A stretch of DNA of 64,000 bases from a virus. Both the position numbers and the translations under genes were made by a program. Shown here piece after piece: positions 51,726 to 59,279 of the stretch. The stretch covers positions 52,942 through 116,941 of the IMG/VR virus record IMGVR_UViG_3300025151_000017. One strand, given 5' to 3'. The notes under the pieces were generated by a model, which was not told where the DNA came from, ran no database searches, and saw only the letters and a program-made list of their open reading frames with translations. Each line of letters opens with the position of its first letter. The first letter of the stretch is position 1.

Positions 51726-52516
51726 TGTTTAGACCACCTTATCATGTAGAGTTAAAAGATGTACCATTTCCTTTATCTAAGAAGGAACTGGAGAAACAGA
51801 TTGCACGATACGATAAGGAGCATGGTGATTGGGCAAAGCGAAAAGAAGAAACTATACCTGAGATATGGCATACTGATAAAACATCAGCAGCATATGGTGC
51901 GTATGGTTTTGTAGCAAATCTTTGGATAAATCATGAAAGATTTACACCTGAGTTTCAGCTATGGTTAGATAAACATTTAATAAAGCCAGCACTGGTCGGA
52001 ACTATATTCGTTTCCCCACCTGGATATTCACTGCGTCCACACATAGACCATACTGATTATAGTCATAGATATTATTGGCGACTTAACTTTCCTGTTGGTT
52101 TAGAAGACAACGAAGATAAGTGTATGACTTTCTGGGATCCTCGTGATTGTGTAATGGAAAGACGAAATAAAATTAACCACCCAAAGATGCCACATACAAA
52201 CTCAATGAGTTTGATTGAGTTTGATGATGCTACACGACCAAAGGTTAAAAAACATTTTGATACACAACTAGGTGCATGTTCAATTGTATGTGTAGGTGGA
52301 CCTGACTGTGCTCATAGTATGATATATGATGGCGAAAAAGAATCCTACACTATTTCTATAGCAATTGTAGATAAATTAACTAATCATAATTTTGAAAAAT
52401 GGGAAGCTATAGAAAAAAGATTAGGGCAATATTTTGTAAAAGAAGATAAACCATCTCCCATAAAAGCATGGGTGAAAGAGGATGGAGAATTTGGATGGAG
52501 TAGAGATGTTACATGA
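51725..52516 (+). CDS. 2OG-Fe(II) oxygenase-like protein, copy 1
   Basis: 263 aa. PHIDHTDYSHRYYWRLNFPV (His-x-Asp), and GPDCAHSMIYDGEKESYTISIAIV (second His, then a Ser/Thr where Arg is often found) indicate an oxygenase core like that of the adjacent 52506 gene. The two are diverged paralogues (shared order: PH-x-D, MTFWD/MTYWD, HS). They lie between the desaturase and the ketoacyl synthase, so an acyl or lipid substrate is possible but unproven. Confidence 0.62.
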   Translation: MFRPPYHVELKDVPFPLSKKELEKQIARYDKEHGDWAKRKEETIPEIWHTDKTSAAYGAYGFVANLWINHERFTPEFQLWLDKHLIKPALVGTIFVSPPGYSLRPHIDHTDYSHRYYWRLNFPVGLEDNEDKCMTFWDPRDCVMERRNKINHPKMPHTNSMSLIEFDDATRPKVKKHFDTQLGACSIVCVGGPDCAHSMIYDGEKESYTISIAIVDKLTNHNFEKWEAIEKRLGQYFVKEDKPSPIKAWVKEDGEFGWSRDVT

Positions 52517-53534
52517 ACCATATTACATGTCTTTGAAAGACACACTCGAACGACCTATTACTAATGAAGACTTACATGAGATATTAACACCACTAAGAGA
52601 GAATCTTAATCGTGGCAATATATGTGTTAGGAATAGTTATTTTCGTATTGAAATGATGAAGCAGTGGAGGGACATGATGCTTATGCCTTATGGTTGTAGT
52701 ATCTTTCGTGCCTTACCACATTATAGAATGTCACCACATGTTGATAGTCCGAGTCGTCCTAACTGGGGCAGAGTGACTTGGGCATATGAAGAAGTAAGTC
52801 CTGGCATATATGAACCATGGCAACCAGATGAAAACGAGTCATCTATTATGACTTACTGGGATGCTAGTGAAGCAGAGGAATGGACTTCTGATATGTGTAA
52901 TGTATCAGGCGATCCTGATAGAGATCTAACTTATGTAATCCCTAGAGAAAAAAGATTGCCAGGATGGGGAACTGGGTTGAAAGAAGAACTAAGTTTTCAA
53001 ATGTCATATCCTGGATTAATTAATGTAGGACAACCACATTCAGTATGGCATACTTCTGACAAACCTCGTATCGCTATATCTATTGAGTTTATGAATAGGA
53101 AAGGTGAGTTTGAAGGATTTGACAAACTGGCTAAAACCTTACAAAGATTTGGTTATGCTGATTTAGAAAGGGATGACCGAACTAAAAAATATGGCAGTAG
53201 AATGACGAATAGATTTACTTGCCTATATAATAAAGAGACAAATGAAGATGTTCCTGAAACTGTTTTTGATGAGAAAGCACTCAAAGAAAAAATAGAAAAA
53301 CATCTAGGTAGTAATGCTGCTGGTATGTCTTGGGAAGAAGCTGAAGAAGTTTATCTCAAGGAGAGATTACTCGAGAAGGGTGCACCTCCTGGGAAAATGT
53401 TAGAAGCACAAGGTCTAGATTATGACCAGTTCTTAGAAAAGAAAGGTGTCGGATTTAGATATGTTATAGGCAATGTTATGCAGAGCCTAGTGAACATCGA
53501 GGATGAATATAGGGCAAAATACCCTAACAAATAA
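52506..53534 (+). CDS. 2OG-Fe(II) oxygenase-like protein, copy 2
   Basis: 342 aa; ATG 52506 has GGAG 5 nt upstream and overlaps the previous stop by 11 nt. SPHVDSPSRPNWGRV (His-x-Asp), IMTYWDASEAE, and GQPHSVWHTSDKPRIAISIEF (His and Arg) give a complete oxygenase set, better kept than in copy 1. Extra C-terminal helical domain of about 110 residues. Confidence 0.65.
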   Translation: MLHEPYYMSLKDTLERPITNEDLHEILTPLRENLNRGNICVRNSYFRIEMMKQWRDMMLMPYGCSIFRALPHYRMSPHVDSPSRPNWGRVTWAYEEVSPGIYEPWQPDENESSIMTYWDASEAEEWTSDMCNVSGDPDRDLTYVIPREKRLPGWGTGLKEELSFQMSYPGLINVGQPHSVWHTSDKPRIAISIEFMNRKGEFEGFDKLAKTLQRFGYADLERDDRTKKYGSRMTNRFTCLYNKETNEDVPETVFDEKALKEKIEKHLGSNAAGMSWEEAEEVYLKERLLEKGAPPGKMLEAQGLDYDQFLEKKGVGFRYVIGNVMQSLVNIEDEYRAKYPNK

Positions 53535-53546
53535 ATGGAGTAGATT

Positions 53547-54770
53547 ATGAAACCTGTACATGTAGTTGGCTATGGTATGTCCGATGCTCTCGGCATAAAC
53601 CCCACCGAATGTTATCAAAAGATGCTAGATCCTAACGATTACTCTCGTGAGATCCCTGGCATGAAAAAACAATGCGAAGAGATATTTCACTTAATCATAC
53701 ATCGTGGTGCGATGCATGACGAAGATCGTATTATCATGCCTGATGGTTTTGATAAAAAGATGTGGCGAAGTATGACTAATGCTCAGAAGATGATGAGTAA
53801 TACCACAGAACAAGCTATGCAAATGGCAGGTATAGAACGCAGTCCTAATGTAGCAGTTCTTGCTAGTACAGTTTCAAATGATACTGAAGGAATCGATGTG
53901 TACTTTGAATATATTAAGTACATGAAAAGAGGTAATGCTCGTAGAGCAGTAAATAGGATTCCTGATATGGGATGTATGCATATTACATCTTACTATGGTT
54001 TCAAAGGTTTATCTACAGCTACTTTTGCATCTTGTGCTACAGGTATGGTCAATATTGATTATGCTATGCGACTTGTAGATGAATACGATTATGTTATTTG
54101 TACTGCTGGTGATTGTGCTAACTTCCCAATGGGCATTAAATACTTTGCTTGTTTAGGAGCATTAGCAAATTACTCTTTACCATTTGACGATAGGAGACAA
54201 GGTTTTCTTATGGGTGATGGTGGTGCTTGTATGATTTTACAATCAGAAGAAAAGATGAAAGAGTTTGGTAGTAAATCTTATGCTAAGTTGTATCAATGTG
54301 GTATGGCAAGTGACGCAGTAGATATGGTAAACCCAGAGGGAACTGGTACTCGTACTGCTATGCTTGATGCACTTGACCATTATGGTACTGGTGCTGTAGA
54401 TTATGTTTGTACTCATGGTACAAGTACAATAGCAGGAGATCCTATCGAGTATGAAGCAGTATCGGAAGTATTGCCAGGAACTAAAATGTGGGCACCGAAA
54501 AGTAAAATCGGTCACACACTTGCAGCATCTGGTATCCTAGAAGGTTGCTATGCTATTGAGAGTATGAGAAATGGTGTAGTACCACATATTCAAAACTTAA
54601 AAGAATGTTCACTTGATGTACATGGTACTTTAGTTCGAGAGAATGAAGAGTTTACTATGCATAACAGAAAGCGAAGTATGCTAAATAATTCATTCGGCTT
54701 TGGTGGTAAATGTATGTCACAAGTTATAGAAGTAGAATTGGAGCAACATGAAAGAGCAAACCCAGAATAA
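53547..54770 (+). CDS. beta-ketoacyl-ACP synthase (FabF/KAS-like)
   Basis: 407-aa thiolase-fold condensing enzyme with the full Cys-His-His triad: FASCATG (Cys163), CTHGTST-x2-GDP (His290) and KIGHTLAASG (His323), plus NSFGFGGK. This fits decarboxylating KAS I/II enzymes or polyketide KS. Catalyses chain elongation on ACP. Some N-terminal loops differ from bacterial FabF, so chain specificity is unclear. Overlaps the next small gene by 23 nt. Confidence 0.9.
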   Translation: MKPVHVVGYGMSDALGINPTECYQKMLDPNDYSREIPGMKKQCEEIFHLIIHRGAMHDEDRIIMPDGFDKKMWRSMTNAQKMMSNTTEQAMQMAGIERSPNVAVLASTVSNDTEGIDVYFEYIKYMKRGNARRAVNRIPDMGCMHITSYYGFKGLSTATFASCATGMVNIDYAMRLVDEYDYVICTAGDCANFPMGIKYFACLGALANYSLPFDDRRQGFLMGDGGACMILQSEEKMKEFGSKSYAKLYQCGMASDAVDMVNPEGTGTRTAMLDALDHYGTGAVDYVCTHGTSTIAGDPIEYEAVSEVLPGTKMWAPKSKIGHTLAASGILEGCYAIESMRNGVVPHIQNLKECSLDVHGTLVRENEEFTMHNRKRSMLNNSFGFGGKCMSQVIEVELEQHERANPE

Positions 54771-55044
54771 ACAATTAGAAATGTTTGGGGATCCTAACGC
54801 AGAAAAAAGGATCGCTGAACTTGAAGAAGAACTTAAAAACTTAAAAGCAGCATACGATCGTCTGGCTTTGATGTATCAACAAGAAACTACACCAACTATG
54901 ACAACGCATGCTAAACCAGGAGAAGCTCTTTACACTGACGAAGTATTAGAAAATGGTCAGAGAAGAAGAGTCCCTCGTAGAAAACTAGAAGATTGGGAGG
55001 AAGCAGGTGTCGCAAGAGAACATTTCACAGGCTGGGATAATTAA
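54748..55044 (+). CDS. coiled-coil hypothetical protein, 98 aa
   Basis: Heptad segment IAELEEELKNLKAAYDRLALM then a basic RRRVPRRK stretch. Overlaps KAS and the MazG-like gene. Unknown; possibly DNA-associated. Confidence 0.52.
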   Translation: MKEQTQNKQLEMFGDPNAEKRIAELEEELKNLKAAYDRLALMYQQETTPTMTTHAKPGEALYTDEVLENGQRRRVPRRKLEDWEEAGVAREHFTGWDN

Positions 55045-55429
55045 ATTATTCCAGAATAAAAAACCATTTGACATGGTAAAAGAATGGATGGAACTAGCAG
55101 GACAGCAAGTACCATCTGAAGAATTAGCAGATACAGGATATAACGAACAAGCAAACTTATATGCTGATTTGATTGATGAAGAATTTAACGAATTCATGGC
55201 AGCATTTGGAATGAAAGACGAAGTCGAGCAACTCGACGCAGTCTGTGATATTATTTGGGTATGTGCTGGCTATGCTCATTCAAAAGGGTGGGATCTAAAC
55301 AAAGCATTCGCTGAAGTGGGTCGTTCAAACTACTCTAAATTCCCTACAACAAAGGATCCAAAGACTGGAAAAGTCCTAAAGTCTAAGAATTTTTCTCCAC
55401 CTGATTTAAAAAAACTTATAAGTAATTGA
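55007..55429 (+). CDS. MazG-like nucleotide pyrophosphohydrolase
   Basis: 140 aa all-alpha NTP-PPase: DLIDEEFNEFMAA (E-x2-E) and LDAVCDIIWVCAGYAH (D-x3-D) form the metal-binding set. Might remove non-canonical NTPs/dNTPs or alter nucleotide pools. GTG start inside the previous gene. Confidence 0.75.
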   Translation: MSQENISQAGIIKLFQNKKPFDMVKEWMELAGQQVPSEELADTGYNEQANLYADLIDEEFNEFMAAFGMKDEVEQLDAVCDIIWVCAGYAHSKGWDLNKAFAEVGRSNYSKFPTTKDPKTGKVLKSKNFSPPDLKKLISN

Positions 55430-55496
55430 TTTTATATAACAAAATAATATAAAAAATACTTTACTTTTGGGTCAAAATCAGGTAGAATACCTGTAT
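55429..55496. repeat. 68-bp promoter-bearing repeat, copy 2
   Basis: Matches 11145-11212 at 67/68 positions, including the palindrome CAGGTA-GAA-TACCTG (55479-55493) over the -10 box. Here the repeat ends on the ATG of the following gene. Confidence 0.9.
55460..55488 (+). promoter_or_regulatory. sigma70-like promoter, leaderless geometry, palindromic -10
   Basis: -35 TTTACT (55460-55465), 17-nt spacer, -10 TAGAAT (55483-55488), 6 nt to ATG 55495; no ribosome binding site. Confidence 0.78.
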
Positions 55497-56010
55497 GAAT
55501 AAAAAAATATATCTAGATATGGACGGAGTTTTAGCTAACTTCGACGATTATTATTTTAGGAATGGCAGACATTCTTTTATCTATGAAGAGTTTAGACAAG
55601 AAGTCATGGATAATAAGTTGTTTGAAAATCTACCTAAGATGGTAAACATGGATGAGTTGGTCGACTCAGTAAGAGCGATCGCTGAAAAACATGATTATAA
55701 AATTGAAATCTTGTCAAGTGTTCATACACTATACGATGACCAATACACTGAGTCTTGCAGACAAAAAAGAAAGTGGTTAGTAAAAAATGGTATGGGCGAC
55801 TTACCAACTAACTTCGTAAAAGGTAGAACTGAAAAAGGAACTTATGGTTCTGATGGTGATATCTTAATCGATGACCAACTTACTTGTGTTCATTACTTTA
55901 ATGAAAATGGTGGTGTTGGTATTGGTCATAAAAATGTTATCGATACTCTTACATTACTTCAGAAGGTTATCGCTGACAGAAAATTACAAGAGGTGAGACT
56001 TGCTAGTTAA
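55495..56010 (+). CDS. 5'(3')-deoxyribonucleotidase-like HAD hydrolase
   Basis: 171 aa, NT5C-like HAD: motif I DMDGVLANFDD (Asp8, Asp10), motif II ILSSVH, Lys in FVKGRTEK, motif IV ILIDDQ. Would dephosphorylate deoxynucleoside monophosphates, salvaging or adjusting pools. Directly behind copy 2 of the palindromic promoter. Confidence 0.82.
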   Translation: MNKKIYLDMDGVLANFDDYYFRNGRHSFIYEEFRQEVMDNKLFENLPKMVNMDELVDSVRAIAEKHDYKIEILSSVHTLYDDQYTESCRQKRKWLVKNGMGDLPTNFVKGRTEKGTYGSDGDILIDDQLTCVHYFNENGGVGIGHKNVIDTLTLLQKVIADRKLQEVRLAS

Positions 56011-56545
56011 GAAAGATATGAATATGTTTAAGGGACAGTTCTCTCAGAGAATATCCCTTGCTGGTGCATACGCAAAGAATGCTCATGTCGGACAGAAAAG
56101 AAAGTACACAGGTGAGCCATACATCGTTCATCCTGCTGCTGTAGCAGAATTACTTCGACTAAATTATAAAGACTGCACTGAGGATATGTACATGGCAGCA
56201 CTTCTACATGATACTGTAGAAGATACTGACGCAACACATGAAGAGATAGCACGATTCTTTGGCGACAAAGTCAGCGAACTGGTTAAAGGTTTGACTGATG
56301 TATCAAAGCCAGAAGATGGGAATCGTGCTACTCGAAAAGCAATAGATCGTGACCATCTTGCTCAAGGTAGTAAAGAGGTGCAGACGATAAAGGTTTTTGA
56401 CTTGATACATAACACAGAATCTATTAGGGAACACGATCCTAAATTCTGGGAAGTATATAAGTTAGAAAAGCAAGATCTACTTAATGTGATGACTAAAGTA
56501 GATCCCGAAATTAAACAACTCGCATGGGAGAGTATAAAAGACTAA
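56000..56545 (+). CDS. HD-domain ppGpp hydrolase-like protein (MESH1/SpoT hydrolase type)
   Basis: 181 aa. RISLAGAYAKNAHVGQKRKYTGEPYIVHP, LLHDTVEDTDAT (HD motif with ED) and HDPKFWEVY match the RelA/SpoT hydrolase domain without the synthetase half. Likely degrades (p)ppGpp, countering the host stringent response; other nucleotides are possible. TTG start at 56000 has GAGGTGAG upstream; ATG 56018 is the alternative. Confidence 0.75.
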   Translation: MLVKKDMNMFKGQFSQRISLAGAYAKNAHVGQKRKYTGEPYIVHPAAVAELLRLNYKDCTEDMYMAALLHDTVEDTDATHEEIARFFGDKVSELVKGLTDVSKPEDGNRATRKAIDRDHLAQGSKEVQTIKVFDLIHNTESIREHDPKFWEVYKLEKQDLLNVMTKVDPEIKQLAWESIKD

Positions 56546-56550
56546 AATAA

Positions 56551-56988
56551 ATGAAAACAACTTTAATAGCAATCTTTGGTATTTGCCTTGGTACAACAGC
56601 CATAATTTCTATGGCATATGCTAATGCTGATGTCAAAGGTTATACTGATGTTCATGGTTGTTGGGGTGAATGTTATGAAGAACATGTTAAAAAGTTCGGT
56701 ACATTCAGCGAACAGCTTGAAGCAAAAAGGGTTGCAATGCAACAAGAAACACCAGCCGATAGAGGTGGTAAGTTATATGTAAATTGCAACATGTGTCATG
56801 GTATGAAAGGAGAAGGTGGTATCGGACCGAAACTATCTGGTTCTACCTCTATTGTAGCAATGCTAGAAGCATATAAAGCAGGAGAAACTAGAGGTGCTCA
56901 GTCAGCATTAATGTGGGGACAGGCAGCAAATCTATCTACTCAGGATATGGAAGATATCCAAGCATATATTTCATCGCTTGACATTTAA
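56551..56988 (+). CDS. exported c-type cytochrome (class I)
   Basis: 145 aa: signal peptide (cleavage near AYANA), then CNMCHG haem site (CxxCH), GIGPKLSG, and Met in ALMWGQAANLS as likely axial ligand; LSTQDMEDIQAYI is typical of small class I cytochromes. An extra N-terminal domain has CWGEC. It needs the host cytochrome c maturation system. Together with the oxidase at 58566 it suggests control of host electron transport. Confidence 0.88.
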   Translation: MKTTLIAIFGICLGTTAIISMAYANADVKGYTDVHGCWGECYEEHVKKFGTFSEQLEAKRVAMQQETPADRGGKLYVNCNMCHGMKGEGGIGPKLSGSTSIVAMLEAYKAGETRGAQSALMWGQAANLSTQDMEDIQAYISSLDI

Positions 56989-57006
56989 GTTTTTTTAACT
57001 TAGAAT
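56978..57006 (+). promoter_or_regulatory. sigma70-like promoter, consensus -35, leaderless geometry
   Basis: -35 TTGACA (56978-56983, perfect consensus), 17-nt spacer with the TTTAAG-T7 core, -10 TAGAAT (57001-57006), 6 nt to ATG 57013. Overlaps the end of the cytochrome gene. Confidence 0.8.
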
Positions 57007-57012
57007 TATATT

Positions 57013-57174
57013 ATGTTTATAACTATACTTGATTATTTACTCATCTTCGGATGTATTTTTATCTGCTGTGGAATAGTATGGACAGATGCCAAGTTTCGTA
57101 TTGAAAAACGCAGAGAAAAAGCGAAGCAACTGAGAGAAGAGTTTTTGGAAAGAATGGAGTTAGGTGATGATTGA
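57013..57174 (+). CDS. small membrane protein, 53 aa
   Basis: One N-terminal membrane helix (ILDYLLIFGCIFICCGIVW) then a basic/acidic helix. Predicted leaderless. Overlaps the next membrane protein gene. Confidence 0.6.
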   Translation: MFITILDYLLIFGCIFICCGIVWTDAKFRIEKRREKAKQLREEFLERMELGDD

Positions 57175-57373
57175 GATGAATGAATTCTATCAGGGATATT
57201 TACTCGGAGCATGCATCGTATCCTTCGTTCTTATATTATGTACGATCTTATCACTACAAGATAAAAGGATTAAAACTTATAGATTGGGTGAGATAGTAAA
57301 GGATCGTAAGAAACCAGCGAAATACTTTGACCATCAGGGTATGGTAAAGTACACGGAAGGAGATAATACATGA
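57167..57373 (+). CDS. small membrane protein, 68 aa
   Basis: MIEMNEF start (GTG 57164 possible). One membrane helix (YLLGACIVSFVLILCTIL) and a Lys-rich tail. Overlaps both neighbours; unknown. Confidence 0.55.
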   Translation: MIEMNEFYQGYLLGACIVSFVLILCTILSLQDKRIKTYRLGEIVKDRKKPAKYFDHQGMVKYTEGDNT

Positions 57374-57942
57374 ATGTTTTTGCATTACATCAGCATCCTA
57401 TTGCTGCAGCAAAGATGCATTGTGACAAGCATGTCGTTAAGATGATACTAGAAACTGCTCAACTACTATCTACTGCTCATCGTATGTTAGATGGTAAACT
57501 TGAGAAGAGAGATTCGGTATCAGGTAAAACTAAAACCAAGTATTGGGTACTCGAAGAAAGTAATATGGAACAGGTGTTATATCGTGCTACCATGATGAAC
57601 CATCCTTGTGCTATATGGATTCGTGAAACCGATGCTAATTACATGTGGGCATATAATCTATTCGTAGGACTCTGCGATGAATACACACATCGCTATGGTA
57701 AAGTACACAAGACCGATGCTTTACTGCGTGATGCTTTGATGTTTACCCCACACAATATAAAACGAGCAGGACTTACTAAGTTTCCCCAAGCTATGCCTGA
57801 CGATGTGAAACACGAAGATAGTATCGTGGCTTATCGACAATACTATCTCAAATACAAATCAGACTTTGCTAAATGGACAAAGAGGGAAGTTCCACTATGG
57901 TACGATGAAGTACATGGGACTAATGCTTGTTATGCCAGCTAA
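57370..57942 (+). CDS. conserved phage protein, possible nucleotide/DNA-related
   Basis: 190 aa. MNVFALHQHPIAAAKMHCDKHVVKMILETAQLL, NHPCAIWIRE, and FPQAMPDDVKH segments are conserved in T4-like phages and some bacteria, from memory. His/Cys/Asp-rich N-terminus suggests a metal site. Function not established. Overlaps thyX by 11 nt. Confidence 0.6.
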   Translation: MNVFALHQHPIAAAKMHCDKHVVKMILETAQLLSTAHRMLDGKLEKRDSVSGKTKTKYWVLEESNMEQVLYRATMMNHPCAIWIRETDANYMWAYNLFVGLCDEYTHRYGKVHKTDALLRDALMFTPHNIKRAGLTKFPQAMPDDVKHEDSIVAYRQYYLKYKSDFAKWTKREVPLWYDEVHGTNACYAS

Positions 57943-58582
57943 AATAATTAATCATTCAAAAGGATCGTACTCCGATCTATTAAACGAGATTGCATACTGT
58001 GCTAGAGTATCCAATCCTGGCAACCAACACAACGAAGAAACCAGTGAAAAATTACTTCGATATTTAATTAAACATAAACACTGGTCGCCTTTTGAAATGG
58101 TATCGGTGTGTTTAGAAATTAAAACTACTCGAGATATTGCTCGTCAGATATTAAGGCATAGAAGTTTCAGCTTTCAAGAATTTAGTCAAAGGTATGCCCA
58201 AGCTGATGTATTTATGCATAGAGAAGCAAGGAAGCAAGATTTAAAGAACAGACAAAACTCTACACAGTTTGAAGACCATGATATTATTAATTGGTTTCAT
58301 TATCAACAAGAACAAGTGTTAGGTAAAGTAAAAGATATTTACCAAACAGCACTTGATAAAGGTATCGCAAAAGAACAAGCGAGGGCGATTTTACCAGAGG
58401 GTCTAACTGAAAGTACCCTATATATGAATGGTACTTTAAGATCTTGGATGCATTATATAGATCTAAGAACTGCTAATGGTACACAAAGGGAACATATGGA
58501 AATAGCAGGTGAGTGTGCGAAAGCTATCGAACCAATCTTTCCAATGATTAAGGAATTTAACCATCTTGAGGGAACTGATTAA
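57932..58582 (+). CDS. thyX: flavin-dependent thymidylate synthase
   Basis: 216 aa. Converts dUMP to dTMP with FAD and folate. The ThyX motif RHRSFSFQEFSQR is at residues 75-87, with the LPEGLTESTLYMNGTLRSWMHYI substrate segment following. ATG 57932 is preferred to an upstream ATG at 57866 inside the previous gene. No dUMP/dCMP hydroxymethylase is present in the window, so any base change likely occurs after replication. Confidence 0.93.
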   Translation: MPAKIINHSKGSYSDLLNEIAYCARVSNPGNQHNEETSEKLLRYLIKHKHWSPFEMVSVCLEIKTTRDIARQILRHRSFSFQEFSQRYAQADVFMHREARKQDLKNRQNSTQFEDHDIINWFHYQQEQVLGKVKDIYQTALDKGIAKEQARAILPEGLTESTLYMNGTLRSWMHYIDLRTANGTQREHMEIAGECAKAIEPIFPMIKEFNHLEGTD

Positions 58583-59159
58583 AGATAAATTTGCTAAAAG
58601 CATGACGATGTTTTTTCGGTTTATAGCCGATACATTCTTCGCCAAGCGATATGGTCATAGGGCAGTAGTATTAGAAACTGTCGCAGCAGTGCCAGGAATG
58701 GTAGCTGGTGTATGGCTACATATGAAATCTCTTCGTAAGATGAAGACTGGTCTTGGTCCGAAGATTCGTGAGATGATGGAAGAAGCTGAAAACGAAAGAA
58801 TGCATCTAATGATTTTTATTGACATTGCCCAACCTACATGGCTTGAGCGATGGATAGTTTTATTTGCACAATTTATTTTTATAATTTTTTATTCACTACT
58901 TTACATCTTCTTTCCTAAAACTGCTCATCGTATGACGCATTACTTTGAAGAAGAAGCTGTAAAAAGTTATACGCAATATTTACATATGGTAGAGTCTGGG
59001 CAAGCAGATAATGTAGATGCACCACAGATAGCCATTGATTATTATGGTTTAGACCAAGATGCAAAACTAACTGATGTAATTAAGAAGGTAAGAGCAGATG
59101 AAGAAAAACACTCACTCGTCAATCTCCACTACTCGCACGAAGAGTACGAATTACAATAG
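58566..59159 (+). CDS. aox: alternative oxidase (AOX), diiron ubiquinol oxidase
   Basis: 197 aa. All six diiron ligands are present: LET (Glu37), NERMH (Glu77, His80), FEEEA (Glu129), RADEEKH (Glu179, His182). Two membrane-associated hydrophobic stretches (about 40-52, 95-117). It oxidises quinol with oxygen without proton pumping. TTG 58566 overlaps thyX; ATG 58602 is an alternative. Related plastoquinol oxidases are known in cyanophages; this copy is next to a cytochrome c gene instead of photosynthesis genes. Confidence 0.9.
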   Translation: MRELIKDKFAKSMTMFFRFIADTFFAKRYGHRAVVLETVAAVPGMVAGVWLHMKSLRKMKTGLGPKIREMMEEAENERMHLMIFIDIAQPTWLERWIVLFAQFIFIIFYSLLYIFFPKTAHRMTHYFEEEAVKSYTQYLHMVESGQADNVDAPQIAIDYYGLDQDAKLTDVIKKVRADEEKHSLVNLHYSHEEYELQ

Positions 59160-59271
59160 AAGGAGTAAAAAATGGAAAGACCCTGTTGCTAAAGATTTAA
59201 GGACTCCCAAGTATAAGATGCGTGTAGTGCCGAACAAGAAAAAGCACTTACCACCTATCGAAGAGTTATAA
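59098..59271 (+). CDS. small basic protein overlapping aox 3' end, 57 aa
   Basis: Frame from ATG 59098 overlaps the aox end by 62 nt and continues into KKWKDPVAKDLRTPKYKMRVV, a segment I recognise as a conserved small protein of T4-like marine phages. An AAGGAG at 59160 lies inside the frame, so a shorter protein with a rare start is possible. Function unknown. Confidence 0.5.
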   Translation: MKKNTHSSISTTRTKSTNYNRRSKKWKDPVAKDLRTPKYKMRVVPNKKKHLPPIEEL

Positions 59272-59274
59272 ATA
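59267..59274 (+). promoter_or_regulatory. T4-late-like TATAAATA box
   Basis: Perfect T4 late-promoter octamer ending 5 nt before ATG 59280; transcription would start at the start codon. No ribosome binding site there. A chance match in AT-rich DNA is possible. Confidence 0.45.
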
Positions 59275-59279
59275 TATAA

